NCBI RefSeq assembly: GCF_000284315.1
Contig: NC_017094.1
Location: 341,486-405,485 of the forward strand
Direction of reading: 5' to 3'
Origin: Leptospirillum ferrooxidans C2-3
GTDB lineage: Bacteria > Nitrospirota > Leptospirillia > Leptospirillales > Leptospirillaceae
Length of the DNA stretch: 64,000 nucleotides
In this document: one piece after another, positions 52,301 to 62,929 of the stretch
Layout of the letters: every line of letters begins with the position of its first letter
Position numbering within the stretch: position 1 is the stretch's first letter
The notes under the pieces: model-generated
Told to the model about the DNA's origin: nothing
Seen by the model: only the letters and a program-made list of their open reading frames with translations
Database searches by the model: none
Program-made: the position numbers and the translations under genes

Positions 52301-53707
52301 ATGAAACGACGCTTTCCGGAAGCGAAAGGCCGATCTGCCGGGGTTTTGTCCCTTGCGGTCGCATCTGCGATGGTCCTTCTCGCCGGTCTATCCTCCCCGC
52401 ATCTTTCTTATGGGGACAGCTCCTCTCCTCAAACGACGACAACGGCTCCGGCCACATCCCCGGCACCTGTCACTCCGGCAGCTCCCGTAACACCCGCTCC
52501 GGCAGCCACGCCAGCTCCAGCGCCGGATCTGATCCTTCCTTCGATGAATGTCCATTTCAAGGGCTTTATCGATGTGTACGGGCAATATAACCCGACCAGC
52601 GCATCGACAACGGATTTCCGGGCCTATGATTACGGTGCAAACTCCTTTAATGTCAACATGGCGCAGCTCAAGTTCTGGCGTCCGGACGACGACGGGATCG
52701 GCTTTGTTCTCCGCGCCGACTTTGGTCCAGGCGCCTACGCATCCGCCCAGAATTTTTCTCCGGGGTATTTTGGGGCGTTGGGGGGAGGGCATGGAGGAAG
52801 CGCTACAGGATCATTGGCCAGCGCTGGTATGCCTTACTCCGATTTCTGGCTGGAGGAAGCGTATATCAACTTCTTCGTTCCCGACACCAACAAGGAGCTT
52901 GAGGCCTATGCCGGACAGTTCCAGACACTGGCGAACTTCGAAGTGATCCAGCCCACCGGGAACTGGATGATCTCCGACGGCTACACCTTTTTTCTCGGAC
53001 CCTATACCCACACCGGCGTCCGGATGCACTACGCCCCCAATGCCACCACGAATCTCTATCTCGGGGTGAACAACGGCTGGAACGGCAACATGCAGTCCAA
53101 CGAAGGGAGCTACTTCCAGGATATCGAGCTTGGTCTGGTGGCCAACCCCATCTCCTGGCTGAACATCAACTTCTCCGGATATCTGGGCCCGCAGGTCAGA
53201 AACGTCTATTTTGATCCATTGGGGCTTGCTGGAGGTGTTCAAAATGCTGCTCCATATAATGAGAGTACACCAACATGGAGAAACTACGGTGCCTTTGTCG
53301 TCGAGGTGGGGCCGATCGACCATCTGTGGTTCGTCACTGACGATTCCTACGGCTGGCAGGCGGAAGGAAATGTCAACTCGTCCGGCACCCCTGTCGGAAA
53401 CGCGACCTGGTATTCGAGCGAAAATTTTGTCCGCTACGACATCAACGATACGATGGATGTCGTTGCCCGTTACGAAGTCTATTATGATCCAAACGGTTTC
53501 ATGACCGGCATGCCGGGAACCGCGATCAACGACGAGTCGATCGATTATCAGTGGAACTTCATGCCCAATGTCATCAGCCGGGTGGAGTATCGCCACGACA
53601 ACGCCAACAATCCGCTTTTCAACAATTCATTTTATAATGCGGGTAACCGGGGTCCGGCACTCTATTCCCAGGACACCGTCGATGTAGAATTGATCTACTC
53701 GTTCTAG
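52301..53707 (+). CDS. Outer-membrane porin (BBP2-like)
   Basis: The 468-residue protein has a signal peptide (SLAVASAMVLLAGL ... SYG), a long Pro/Ala/Thr linker (TSPAPVTPAAPVTPAPAATP), then many beta strands with the pattern of BBP2/OmpL-like barrels (FKGFIDVYGQYNP, MAQLKFWRP, WLEEAYINFF, FDPNGF-like loops) and a final YSF. It would form a channel. AAAGGAG precedes ATG 52301. The next gene is the ammonium transporter, so it may serve uptake of small nitrogen compounds. Confidence 0.78.
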   Translation: MKRRFPEAKGRSAGVLSLAVASAMVLLAGLSSPHLSYGDSSSPQTTTTAPATSPAPVTPAAPVTPAPAATPAPAPDLILPSMNVHFKGFIDVYGQYNPTSASTTDFRAYDYGANSFNVNMAQLKFWRPDDDGIGFVLRADFGPGAYASAQNFSPGYFGALGGGHGGSATGSLASAGMPYSDFWLEEAYINFFVPDTNKELEAYAGQFQTLANFEVIQPTGNWMISDGYTFFLGPYTHTGVRMHYAPNATTNLYLGVNNGWNGNMQSNEGSYFQDIELGLVANPISWLNINFSGYLGPQVRNVYFDPLGLAGGVQNAAPYNESTPTWRNYGAFVVEVGPIDHLWFVTDDSYGWQAEGNVNSSGTPVGNATWYSSENFVRYDINDTMDVVARYEVYYDPNGFMTGMPGTAINDESIDYQWNFMPNVISRVEYRHDNANNPLFNNSFYNAGNRGPALYSQDTVDVELIYSF

Positions 53708-53838
53708 ACAGGACTTTTCCACCTTCTCCTTTTGGCCGTATCCCTGGAGGATCGGCCTGAGGAGAAGTTTTCAGGAGACTTTCCCGATCGTCGTGATGTC
53801 ATGACGATCACAAACTGGACACTTTCAAGGAGAACTCC

Positions 53839-55314
53839 ATGAAATCCATTTTATCCAATAGAAGTTCCTGGATTGCCGGGATTGCCCTTGGGCTTCTGGC
53901 CCCGGTTATGGCGTTTGCGGATACCACGCCCACGCCACCTCCACCGACGATTGCCGCGGTGGCCTCCGATACCATCTGGACGGTTGTGGCTGCTGTTCTC
54001 GTCATGTTCATGCAGGCAGGGTTCGTGCTTTTGGAAGCCGGTCTGACCAGAGCCAAGAATGCTGGCCATATCGCGGTCAAGAATATTGTCATCTACTCCA
54101 TTTCCTCTCTGGTGTTTTGGGCAGTGGGTTTTGCCATCTGCTTCGGAACGGGAAACTCCATCATCGGAACCTCGGGATGGGGGCTCGATGTGGCGGACAA
54201 GGATATTGCGACTGTCTTCGCATCGCTCTCCTTCAGTGATGTTCCCCTGTCGGCCAAGTATCTCTTTGAGGTCGTGTTTTGCGCTGTCTCCCTGGCGATC
54301 GTCTGGGGTGGCATGGCAGAGCGTACAAAATTTTCCACCTACATCATCTTCGGCGTGATCTTTTCCGCGGTGATCTACCCGGTGGTCGGCCACTGGATCT
54401 GGGGTGGTGGATGGCTTTCAACTCTGGGGATGCAGGATTTCGCGGGATCGACCGTGGTTCATCTTCAAGGTGCCGGTGCGGCTCTGGCGGGTGCTCTCCT
54501 TCTCGGACCCAGGATCGGAAAATACACCAAAGACGGAAAATCCAACGCTATTGTTGGTCATAACATTCCTTTCGTGGTTCTTGGAACCTTCATTCTCTGG
54601 CTCGGGTGGTTCGGATTCAACCCGGGTTCCACATTGATGGCGACGACTCCTTCTGTCGGCTACTTTGCCTATATCGCCATGACCACAAACCTTGCGGCTG
54701 CGGCCGGTGCCCTGGCGGCGATGTTCACCGCCTGGAAGATTCTGGGTGCTCCTGACATGAGTATGGTTGCCAACGGTGCCATTGCTGCCCTTGTCGCCAT
54801 TACCGCTTCCTGCGCCTTTGTCGATCCATGGGCCTCGGTTGTCATCGGTGCCATCGCCGGTGTCATTGCCGTAGTCGGTGTTCTTGCCATCGACCGCATT
54901 CATATCGACGATCCTGTCGGAGCGGTTTCTGTTCACGGTATGGCCGGTATCTGGGGTACTCTTTCCAACGGGCTTTTTGCAACCCCCGACCGTGTCAAGC
55001 TTCTGGCTGTCGGAACACCCGGCCTTTTTTATGGCGGTGGTTTCCATCAGCTTCTGGTTCAGGCGGAAGGCGTCAGTGCTTCCCTGGCCTATGTCTTCTT
55101 CGTATCGCTTCTCGTCTTCTACGTCATCAAGGTCACGATCGGACTTCGTGTCTCGGAGCATGACGAGGTCAGCGGTCTCGATATCAGCGAACACAAGATG
55201 TGGGGATATCCAGAGATGTTCTCCGGAGGATTCGGTGGTGGAACAGCCCCTGGTGAGCTTGCTGGCAGAAGTGAAATGAGCATGGCACAAAAGCCTGTGA
55301 CTCAACGAACCTGA
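53839..55314 (+). CDS. amtB: Ammonium transporter AmtB
   Basis: The 491-residue protein has a cleaved signal peptide (ALGLLAPVMAFA) and 11 predicted membrane helices. The twin pore His positions are in STVVHLQGAGAALAGALLLG and VSVHGMAGIWG; conserved FNPGST and the cytosolic tail motif SEHDEVSGLDISEH, which contacts PII, are present. It moves ammonium across the inner membrane under GlnK control. AAGGAG lies before the ATG. glnK follows after 100 bases, as usual. Confidence 0.97.
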   Translation: MKSILSNRSSWIAGIALGLLAPVMAFADTTPTPPPPTIAAVASDTIWTVVAAVLVMFMQAGFVLLEAGLTRAKNAGHIAVKNIVIYSISSLVFWAVGFAICFGTGNSIIGTSGWGLDVADKDIATVFASLSFSDVPLSAKYLFEVVFCAVSLAIVWGGMAERTKFSTYIIFGVIFSAVIYPVVGHWIWGGGWLSTLGMQDFAGSTVVHLQGAGAALAGALLLGPRIGKYTKDGKSNAIVGHNIPFVVLGTFILWLGWFGFNPGSTLMATTPSVGYFAYIAMTTNLAAAAGALAAMFTAWKILGAPDMSMVANGAIAALVAITASCAFVDPWASVVIGAIAGVIAVVGVLAIDRIHIDDPVGAVSVHGMAGIWGTLSNGLFATPDRVKLLAVGTPGLFYGGGFHQLLVQAEGVSASLAYVFFVSLLVFYVIKVTIGLRVSEHDEVSGLDISEHKMWGYPEMFSGGFGGGTAPGELAGRSEMSMAQKPVTQRT

Positions 55315-55384
55315 TTGCCAAAACGGATGGGCTCCGGTTCTCCGGAGCCTTCCATCGGCTGGGACCAAAGAATGTGTGATATAA

Positions 55385-55753
<369 letters not shown>

Positions 55754-55790
55754 TTCGAAATATTCCAAAGAAAGATCGTTCGGGTACAAA

Positions 55791-55826
55791 AAGCCCTCCG
55801 GAAAATTTCCGGAGGGCTTTTTTATG
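55791..55826. terminator. Shared bidirectional terminator between glnK and copA
   Basis: AAGCCCTCCGGAAA (55791-55804) pairs with TTTCCGGAGGGCTT after one base, with T6 on the + side and A5 on the left giving T5 for the minus strand. The copA stop codon (55822-55824) lies within the right T run, so the terminator serves both convergent genes. Confidence 0.88.
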
Positions 55827-58326
55827 TGGATGGGAATTTTTTGACGGGAGAGTCGCTTGCAACGTTTGCCAGCAGAAGGGAATTGCCGACGACGATGACA
55901 GAGGAGGCTGCCATGGCCAGACCATCAAAAGTTGGAGGAATGAACTGGTGGGTCAGCGGGTAAAAGACTCCGGCCGCGAGGGGAATGCCCGCAATATTAT
56001 AGCCAAACGCCCACCACAGGTTTTGCCGGATTCGGGAATGTGTCAGCCGGGCGACATGATGGGCAAATGCCAGGGGCCCGAGACCGGATGGAGGGAGTAA
56101 AAGATCCCCGCGTTCCCTGGTGATGGCGGCTCCTTCCCCCATGGCAACGCCAAGATCGGCTCTGGCCATGGCGGCCGCATCATTGATCCCGTCCCCCACC
56201 ATGACCACGATTTCTCCCTGATCGCGCCATCGACGGATCATCTCTTCCTTTTCCAGCGGGGTTTTCCCGGCATAGGTTTCCGTGGGAGGAATTCCAGCCA
56301 GACCGGAGATTCTCATGGCTTCTTCCTCATGATCTCCGGAGAGGAGGGAGGTCTTGATGCCCATTGTCTGAAAATAATGGATGACTTCAGGAGATTCCGG
56401 CCGGATGGAGTCCTTCAGGAGGTAACGGCCAACATATTTTCCCCGGTAGGCGACTGCCACAATGGATCCTTCCTCCTTCCCGATCCCCTCAACCGGAAGA
56501 ATGATTCCATGAAAAGAGAGAAAATCCGGACGTCCGAGAAGAAGCTCCTCATCCGGACGGGATCTCCGGCTCCCTTTCATCCCTTCCCCCTGAGACTCTG
56601 TTACCACCCATGATTCTTTTTGTTCCTCGGGAGAGATGGCGACATGAAGGGTGTTCATCCGAAGTGCCAGGGCCCGGGCCAATGGATGGGTTGCCAAAGA
56701 GACTACCGGAAGTAGGATCGGGACCAGGTCTTCCTCGGAGGAGGATCCGTTCCAGCTGGTGATTTCCGGTGTGCCTTTCGTCAATGTCCCTGTTTTGTCA
56801 AAAACGATCCGTGTGGCTTTTGCAAAGATTTCCATTGCGGATCCCCGCCTGAAAATGATTCCTTTCTTCAAGGCAACCGATGATCCAACAAGAATGGCGG
56901 TGGGTGTGGCAAGTCCCATGGCACATGGACAGGCCACGACGAGAACACCGATCAGGGCAGTGGTGGAAAGTGTCATGTTGTGGGTCGTGATGAAGAAAAC
57001 GGCAGAGGAGATCAGGGCAACGGCTATGACGGCCGGGACAAACACGGATGCGATACGGTCGGCCAGATGCTGGATCGGTGGCCGGTCATTCTGGGCACGC
57101 CGGATGGCCATGACCATTCTTCCAAGAACCGTATCTGTTCCTGTCTGAGTGATCCGCATCCTGAACGGATCGGCCGTATTGGCGCTTCCGCCGATGATCC
57201 GCTCACCCGAAGATCGCCTGACGGACAGGGATTCCCCTGTCATCAGGGATTCATCGAGAAAGGCCTCCTGAGATTCCAGGTTCCCGTCGGCAGGAACCCT
57301 GGCACCTCTTGGTACCTGGATGACATCTCCCGGAGACAGGGATTCGATGGGAGTTTCCTTGACCGAGCCGTCGGGAGAAATCAAAAAGGCATGGTCCGGC
57401 AAAAGGGATCTTGTTCCCTCCAGAAGGGAGACGGCGCGGTTTCGGGCAGACAGTTCGAGGATCTTTCCTGTCCTGATGAAAAAGAGCAGCAGTCCTTGAG
57501 TTTCGAACATGGTCATGGGTGTGACGCGGGCAAGGGCAAGAAGGCTATAGATCAACGCTGAGAGGGTCCCGAGGGCTACGAGCGTATCCATGTTGGCCGA
57601 GCGATTCTTGAGGGCGTTATAGGCCCCCCGGATAAAAACTCCTCCTCCGACAATCTCAAGAAGAATCCCCAGGATGGCTTTTTCGAATGCCCAGAATCCG
57701 GTTGTTGGTTCGTGAAGGGGGAAAATCAGGGCAACGGTCAGGGCTCCAGTGAGAAAAAGTCCCACAAGTTCATGAAAGAAGGCGTTTTTCGTTACCAGTT
57801 CTTCCGGGGGAATCGGAGTATATCCCGACTCTGTAACGGTTTTAAAGAGCTTTTCGGGAGTTGTTTCTGTGGGGTCATAGGACAGGCTGCATGTGGATGT
57901 GGCGAGATTTACCCGCACGTCTCCAACACCTTTTTGTCGGGTCAGTGCCTTTTCGATCGTAAAGACACATGTTGCGCAATGCATTCCCTCAATATGAAAA
58001 TCGAGAGGAGTCGTGGCCTTAGCGGCCGGCATACCGGCTTTTTCATTTTTCACCACCGGATTCTCCAGTGGTCGGGAGGATGGATCCCTGGCCTTTGGCA
58101 GTGGTTCTCCGGAGTCGTCGCCGGAGGCTTCGTAGCCTTCCTCTTTCAAGGCCTCCCGGATGACGGAAAAATCGATCGGGGTGGTTGATTCAATCTGGGC
58201 AGACCCCTTTTCGAGAGACACGTCAGCCCGGGTGATTCCCTTCTGGTTTAAAAGGGCCTTGGTCACGTGTCGGACACAGTTCTGGCAGGTCATTCCGGAG
58301 ACCCGAAAACTCTGTGTGTGAGGCAA
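55822..58326 (-). CDS. copA: Copper-translocating P-type ATPase CopA
   Basis: The 834-residue ATPase has two N-terminal metal-binding domains with GMTCQNC and GMHCATC, membrane helices, the CPC motif in VVACPCAMGLATPTA near residue 465, the phosphorylation site FDKTGTLTKGT near 507, and the hinge VGDGINDAAAMA near 709. It exports Cu(I), which matters in acid mine fluids. The start is TTG at 58326 with AAGGAG six bases upstream. No copZ or CueR-type regulator is adjacent. A long Pro/Lys-rich linker separates the two metal domains. Confidence 0.95.
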   Translation of the reverse strand: MPHTQSFRVSGMTCQNCVRHVTKALLNQKGITRADVSLEKGSAQIESTTPIDFSVIREALKEEGYEASGDDSGEPLPKARDPSSRPLENPVVKNEKAGMPAAKATTPLDFHIEGMHCATCVFTIEKALTRQKGVGDVRVNLATSTCSLSYDPTETTPEKLFKTVTESGYTPIPPEELVTKNAFFHELVGLFLTGALTVALIFPLHEPTTGFWAFEKAILGILLEIVGGGVFIRGAYNALKNRSANMDTLVALGTLSALIYSLLALARVTPMTMFETQGLLLFFIRTGKILELSARNRAVSLLEGTRSLLPDHAFLISPDGSVKETPIESLSPGDVIQVPRGARVPADGNLESQEAFLDESLMTGESLSVRRSSGERIIGGSANTADPFRMRITQTGTDTVLGRMVMAIRRAQNDRPPIQHLADRIASVFVPAVIAVALISSAVFFITTHNMTLSTTALIGVLVVACPCAMGLATPTAILVGSSVALKKGIIFRRGSAMEIFAKATRIVFDKTGTLTKGTPEITSWNGSSSEEDLVPILLPVVSLATHPLARALALRMNTLHVAISPEEQKESWVVTESQGEGMKGSRRSRPDEELLLGRPDFLSFHGIILPVEGIGKEEGSIVAVAYRGKYVGRYLLKDSIRPESPEVIHYFQTMGIKTSLLSGDHEEEAMRISGLAGIPPTETYAGKTPLEKEEMIRRWRDQGEIVVMVGDGINDAAAMARADLGVAMGEGAAITRERGDLLLPPSGLGPLAFAHHVARLTHSRIRQNLWWAFGYNIAGIPLAAGVFYPLTHQFIPPTFDGLAMAASSVIVVGNSLLLANVASDSPVKKFPST

Positions 58327-58415
58327 TTTCGACTCCTTGTTGGTGGGGTTTGAAGGGAAGGTCAGACAGATGTCAGAGAAAGATTATCCTCCGTTCGTAT
58401 TATGTGGGCAAGAAC

Positions 58416-59633
58416 TCAGGGGGACGGGAGGGAAGCAGACGGAGGTCTCATGACGGATGTTCGATAGAGAATGAGAAAAAGAATCAGGGAGAGAACCCCG
58501 AAAGCCGCTCCCATATAAAGGGGAGTGTTGACCATTCCTTTTTTCCAGAACAGACCGGCCAGTGCCGGGCCAAAAACGGCAGCCACTCCAAGGGAGGAGA
58601 GATGGATGCTTTGGGCCCATCCGGCATGCTCCGGCCTGACCAGTTGTCCGGCAAGGGCCTGTCTGATCCCACCAGGCCCCCGAAGACAGGCAAATCGGAG
58701 TGTGAAAAGTGCGCATGCCCATCCAAAGGATGATGGAAGTGGCATCAGAAAAAGAGAGATGACTGCCAGGAACTGGAGCAGGACTGTAGCTCTTAGCAGA
58801 TGGGAATGATGGTGCTTGCGGGCAAGAAGAGCGGAAAAAAGGGCAGCTGCCAGAAAGGAAATTCCCAGAACGAGTGAAATGGTTTGTGGTCCCATCTGGA
58901 ACCTGAGCATGAACCAGTATGAGATCGAGGGATCGGTGATTCCCATGGAAAGCCCGAAAAGAGCATTCGATGTCGCAAGCAGAAGCAGGCTCTTTTTTTC
59001 ACCGGGGAGAAGGGGGGAGTTGGGATGATCGACAGACCTCCCCTTTATCTTTGTTTCCTCAAGGACTCCTGCCTTCCTCAAAAGGAAAATATTCAGGAGG
59101 GAAGATGCAATCATCAGAAGAAGAAGTCCCTTGAGATTTTCCAGAGGGAAAATTTTCATTCCATGAGGCAGAAATGCTCCGGACAGGCCACCGATTGCCA
59201 TACCGGAGAGCCCTGCTGCCAGATTGCTGCTGACCGTGGAGAAAAGGCGTTCGAGGTGAATGGTCTTGAGGATGGTCGTCTGTTCCGCCGGTGTAAAAGG
59301 GCCCGGGGATCCATTGGACCTTTGTCCAAGTCCCGAAAGAGCCGCTGCAATCCAGATCCAGACCGGATGGTGGTTCCAGAGAAAAAAAAGGCATGGCGTC
59401 ATGGTCAGGAGCTCGCCTGATACAAGGATGGGAATCCCCCTTCTCCGATCCGCGATCCGGCCAATGGCCAACGTCAATAGAAAATCGAAGAGCAGTCCGG
59501 AAGAAAGGGCGATACCCGCATTGACAGGAGACCAGCCCAACAGATGGAGATCAGGCAGAAACCAGACGATCAGGAAGCCCTGGGCGATCCCTCTCAAAAA
59601 CCGATTTGCAGAGAGGATCGGGATAATGGTCAT
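58416..59633 (-). CDS. Major facilitator superfamily transporter
   Basis: The 405-residue protein has about 12 membrane helices with an MFS loop-2 motif GRIADRRRGIPILVSGELL (RXGRR-like) and a central loop near residue 205. The substrate is unknown. ATG 59633 gives a start close to the first helix; a TTG at 59681 would add 16 polar residues and is possible, but neither has a convincing ribosome site. It is the last gene of a leftward run after the glycosyltransferase. Confidence 0.78.
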   Translation of the reverse strand: MTIIPILSANRFLRGIAQGFLIVWFLPDLHLLGWSPVNAGIALSSGLLFDFLLTLAIGRIADRRRGIPILVSGELLTMTPCLFFLWNHHPVWIWIAAALSGLGQRSNGSPGPFTPAEQTTILKTIHLERLFSTVSSNLAAGLSGMAIGGLSGAFLPHGMKIFPLENLKGLLLLMIASSLLNIFLLRKAGVLEETKIKGRSVDHPNSPLLPGEKKSLLLLATSNALFGLSMGITDPSISYWFMLRFQMGPQTISLVLGISFLAAALFSALLARKHHHSHLLRATVLLQFLAVISLFLMPLPSSFGWACALFTLRFACLRGPGGIRQALAGQLVRPEHAGWAQSIHLSSLGVAAVFGPALAGLFWKKGMVNTPLYMGAAFGVLSLILFLILYRTSVMRPPSASLPSP

Positions 59634-59682
59634 GGAGGACTTTGTTTCGGGGAGTCTCTGGATTCGGGGTGAATCGCTCAAT

Positions 59683-60969
59683 TCAAAGGGTCTTTATCTT
59701 CACTGGGGAGTCCTGGATGAGTCCCGGGGTATGCCTCTCATTTTGTGGAGAGTATCTTGCCGGATTGAAACGCCATTCCTGCGGTCCCGGATCTTTTTTG
59801 GGAGAGGTCAGAAGCGATTCCATGGCAAAGAGGACCGATTCCGGGGAGATCGCCTGAATGCATTTGTTATCCCCAGCGCAGGGAGGTGTTGGTGTCTGGT
59901 GGAGGCAGGGGCTGCAATAGATAGGTTCATAAAGAAAAATGCTTTTGGGGGGATTGGGCCGGTAAAGGACAAGATCCGGATGGGTTGGACCGAACATCGC
60001 GACCGTGGGGGTTCCCAGGGCAAGTGCCAGATGAAGGGGCCCACTGTCGTTTGTCAGGAAGAGGGAGGCTTTTTTGAGAAGGATCGCCGTTTCCTGAAGG
60101 GTCAGTCGTCCGGCCACGTTTCTCATGAAATGTCGGGAGCCGGAGAAGGCTTTGAGTATGGGTTCGTTGTATTGGTATTCTCCGGGGCTTCCGGGAAAGA
60201 CAACGTTGGTATCCGGAAACCTTTGGAAAAACAGTTCGAGCAGGCGGATGAAATGAGCCCTTGGCCAACGACGCTCATGAGAAAGTTTTGATGCATTGGG
60301 ATTGATGACCAGAAGTCTTTTCTGTGGATCCGGAAGGTTCAGTTTTTCGAGAACGCGTTCCTGTTCTCTGAAAGAAAAAAGAATTGGTATCTTGGGGGAT
60401 TGTGCTAAGGGTCCAAGTCCCAGAAGGTTTCCAATCTGCCTGAAGACGGTGGACAGGGGCTGGTGTCTGTTGAAATAGATGGAATGGGTGAGAAATCGGT
60501 CCCTCGACCGGCTGGGCTTGCTTTTCAATCCCACCCGTATCGATGCTCCGCTCGCGAGGGAGAGAATCATCGAGAGTGATTGATGTGTGTGGATCTGCAA
60601 ATCGATAAAGACCGTTGGTTTTCCCTTTCGGAGGATGCGAATTTTTTTCCAGAACTGGAGAGGGGACTTTAGAAAATGACCAAGTCCCGGATTGGAAAAC
60701 AGGATGGTTCTTGTAATCTGGGGCAATATTTTTGCGAATTCCTCATTTTTTCTATGTGTCAGAAGAATAATGCCGGATTCGGGAAAACGATTCTTGATGG
60801 CATCTAGAAGCGGAATGATTGTGACCAGACTTCCCCATCCGGAAAATTTGGAGACAATGATATCGCCCGACATTCCGTCCGGGAGAAGGTCCGCTATGGA
60901 GGAAGGATCCTGATCGCGGTGCTCTTCAAAACGACGGTCATCCGCTTTTTTTTCGGGATTGCTTGCCAT
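59683..60969 (-). CDS. Glycosyltransferase family 9 (heptosyltransferase-like)
   Basis: The 428-residue protein has two Rossmann-like halves: IIVSKFSGWGSLVTIIPLLDAI (acceptor side) and, after a linker, VINPNAS, DTNVVFPGSPGE, and the donor site LFLTNDSGPLHLALALGTPTVAMFGPTHP, typical for ADP-heptose:LPS heptosyltransferases and relatives. It may build the LPS core or O-chain. A Cys-rich loop (YCSPCLHQTPTPPC) is near the end. AAAGGG precedes the ATG. Confidence 0.88.
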   Translation of the reverse strand: MASNPEKKADDRRFEEHRDQDPSSIADLLPDGMSGDIIVSKFSGWGSLVTIIPLLDAIKNRFPESGIILLTHRKNEEFAKILPQITRTILFSNPGLGHFLKSPLQFWKKIRILRKGKPTVFIDLQIHTHQSLSMILSLASGASIRVGLKSKPSRSRDRFLTHSIYFNRHQPLSTVFRQIGNLLGLGPLAQSPKIPILFSFREQERVLEKLNLPDPQKRLLVINPNASKLSHERRWPRAHFIRLLELFFQRFPDTNVVFPGSPGEYQYNEPILKAFSGSRHFMRNVAGRLTLQETAILLKKASLFLTNDSGPLHLALALGTPTVAMFGPTHPDLVLYRPNPPKSIFLYEPIYCSPCLHQTPTPPCAGDNKCIQAISPESVLFAMESLLTSPKKDPGPQEWRFNPARYSPQNERHTPGLIQDSPVKIKTL

Positions 60970-61008
60970 TATTCCCTTTCAGGGAGATTTTTCGGCCTAT
61001 GACTTGCG

Positions 61009-61749
61009 TCAATCCGAAGCATTCCCTTCTTCCAGAATTTTTTCATATTCCATCATAGCCTGTGGAGGAAGATTCTTCTTTCCATGAATCATCGACGAGA
61101 GAAGATTCGTTCCGAATGTCAATTCGCTCATGATAACGCCACCGATATGGAGGATGACAATCGCGACAATGATATACATTCCGGTGCTGTGGATGTTTGA
61201 GAGAAGATCATCAATGGATTTTCTGGTGGCATGATCCATATTGTGGAGAGCCGGAACCGGCCAGTAGCCCCAATTGAGACTTCCCCATAGGACCCCTGTG
61301 ACAATCTGGAGAGGCAGGAGGATGAACAGAAGGGGAATATAAAGGAATCGCCCAAGACGGTTGTGGCCAGGTTCTGGTGGTTCCATCGGCTGTCCATTTT
61401 GATCTTTGGGCGGATTTTTGTGAATGCTGATTTCGTGTCGCAGCACTCCCAGGACCGACTGTCCTTTTTCGGTAATCCTGAGATCTTTGACGCGGCTGAA
61501 GGTTTTCCCCCGGAAGAGAAGAAAAAAGCGATAAAGAAAAAATCCTGCGAAGACAAGTCCAACGACCCAGTGGGTTTTTTTGAAGAGTCCGGAGGTTTCT
61601 TTGGAAAGACCCAGTTCCTTGTGCCAGTCGAACAGAAAGGATGTTTCCAGAAGGAGGAGGATGGAAAGGGCATTTGCCCAATGCCATATCCGTAAGCCTG
61701 GCTCCCAAATCTTCATGGTTTTCATATCGGATTTTGTATCAGTGTCCAA
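61009..61749 (-). CDS. Cytochrome b561-type membrane protein
   Basis: The 246-residue protein has four or five membrane helices and His residues in IWHWANALSILLL, KKTHWVVGLVFAG, NIHSTGMYIIVAIVILHIGGVI, which can hold two haem b, as in Ni/Fe-hydrogenase-type cytochrome b and cytochrome b561. It passes electrons between quinone and a periplasmic partner. The start is TTG at 61749 with AGGAG at seven bases. No dehydrogenase gene is next to it. Confidence 0.82.
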   Translation of the reverse strand: MDTDTKSDMKTMKIWEPGLRIWHWANALSILLLLETSFLFDWHKELGLSKETSGLFKKTHWVVGLVFAGFFLYRFFLLFRGKTFSRVKDLRITEKGQSVLGVLRHEISIHKNPPKDQNGQPMEPPEPGHNRLGRFLYIPLLFILLPLQIVTGVLWGSLNWGYWPVPALHNMDHATRKSIDDLLSNIHSTGMYIIVAIVILHIGGVIMSELTFGTNLLSSMIHGKKNLPPQAMMEYEKILEEGNASD

Positions 61750-61910
61750 CTTTTGGCTCCTGTCGTGCGATCGGTTTGTCGGTGATGGCGAAGGTGCTCG
61801 TCTTGAGAACTCTTTTCATCCGTGAGAAGGATCGGCCACAGGGAGGTTCAAGTCAATAAAGATCCGTTTTCGGAGACGATGGTGTTTCTCCGTTCCACTG
61901 GCCGCCCTTT

Positions 61911-62696
61911 TCAGGAACCGGTATCCGGTAATATGAGATGGGCCCGGGATTTCGTGCACGAGGTTCCTTCCTGGTGACGGATCAGCTGCAACTGAAGATA
62001 GGAATCCCCTGTCGGAAGTTCGAGTGTCTGGTGAACAGGACAGAATCCTGAAAAGACAAGGTCCAGGATATAACGCCCGGCGACCATGGGAGGGGCGATG
62101 AAGCGTCCTGTCGGATCAAGAGAGATCTCCCTTGTGGTTTCTCCCGGCCCTTCCGCTGTCAGAAAAAAGCTCAGCGTTGGAGAAGCCGTCCCGGACTTCG
62201 GGGCGGAAAGACCGTTGATGATCCCGGATAGAAGGGCTGGTTTCGTCAGGTGTTTTCCTTCGTTGTCGATCGCTTTCCCGGACAGGATGATGGTTCCCTG
62301 ACCGCAGTGGATGAAAGAGACTCTGACAAGCTCAATTCTCAGCGGCACTGGCTGACCGGGGTTTTTAGGAACATTGATCGATCCCTTGATGGGGCAGTAG
62401 CCAACCGGCTGTGTTGAAAGGGCATAATGTCCCGGCAAAAGATCCGCTTCAAACGAACCGTCGGCTCTTGTGAGGAGTTCCCGATTGGTTCGGGTGCCGC
62501 TTCCCTTCAGGAAAATGGTTGCGTGATTGATTGGAAGCCCCTCCGAGATCAGTTTGCCCGATATTCGGGTTCGTTCTCCATTGGAGGGGAGTGACCCCTG
62601 GAGAGTTTGGCAAGCGGATAAGGAGAAAAGTGTGAGGGCTACCAAAACGATCGACATGGACAGCGGGGAAGAAAGGGGCAGCCGAGTCTTTTTCAC
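61911..62696 (-). CDS. Lipoprotein with carboxypeptidase-regulatory-like repeats
   Basis: The 261-residue protein has a lipobox: basic start KKTR, hydrophobic MSIVLVALTLFS, then LSAC. The mature part carries two CarboxypepD_reg-like beta sandwiches (ISGKLISEGLPINHATIFL, ADGSFEADLLPGHYALST; LSGKAIDNEGKHL, PTGRFIAPPMVAGRYILDL). It is probably anchored in the outer or inner membrane. The start is GTG 62696, which gives a normal signal peptide; the longer frame from 62750 does not. Confidence 0.7.
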   Translation of the reverse strand: MKKTRLPLSSPLSMSIVLVALTLFSLSACQTLQGSLPSNGERTRISGKLISEGLPINHATIFLKGSGTRTNRELLTRADGSFEADLLPGHYALSTQPVGYCPIKGSINVPKNPGQPVPLRIELVRVSFIHCGQGTIILSGKAIDNEGKHLTKPALLSGIINGLSAPKSGTASPTLSFFLTAEGPGETTREISLDPTGRFIAPPMVAGRYILDLVFSGFCPVHQTLELPTGDSYLQLQLIRHQEGTSCTKSRAHLILPDTGS

Positions 62697-62929
62697 GAGA
62701 GTAAACCCTTTCAATGAAAAACTGTTAGAATTTTGCAAACGCCTGACCATGAGGATAACGAAAAAAAGGGAAGGGGCAGGACCGGGCTATCTATTCTTGA
62801 AGTATAATCGATTTTGGGGTTCTTGGAAAACAGAATGATGTGCGGACTCCCCATGGACGTCTGCTTGTCCTCTATGTTCTCTTTCTGGTGGGCTTTGCCC
62901 GGACCGGATTCAATCGATGGAAGAGGGAT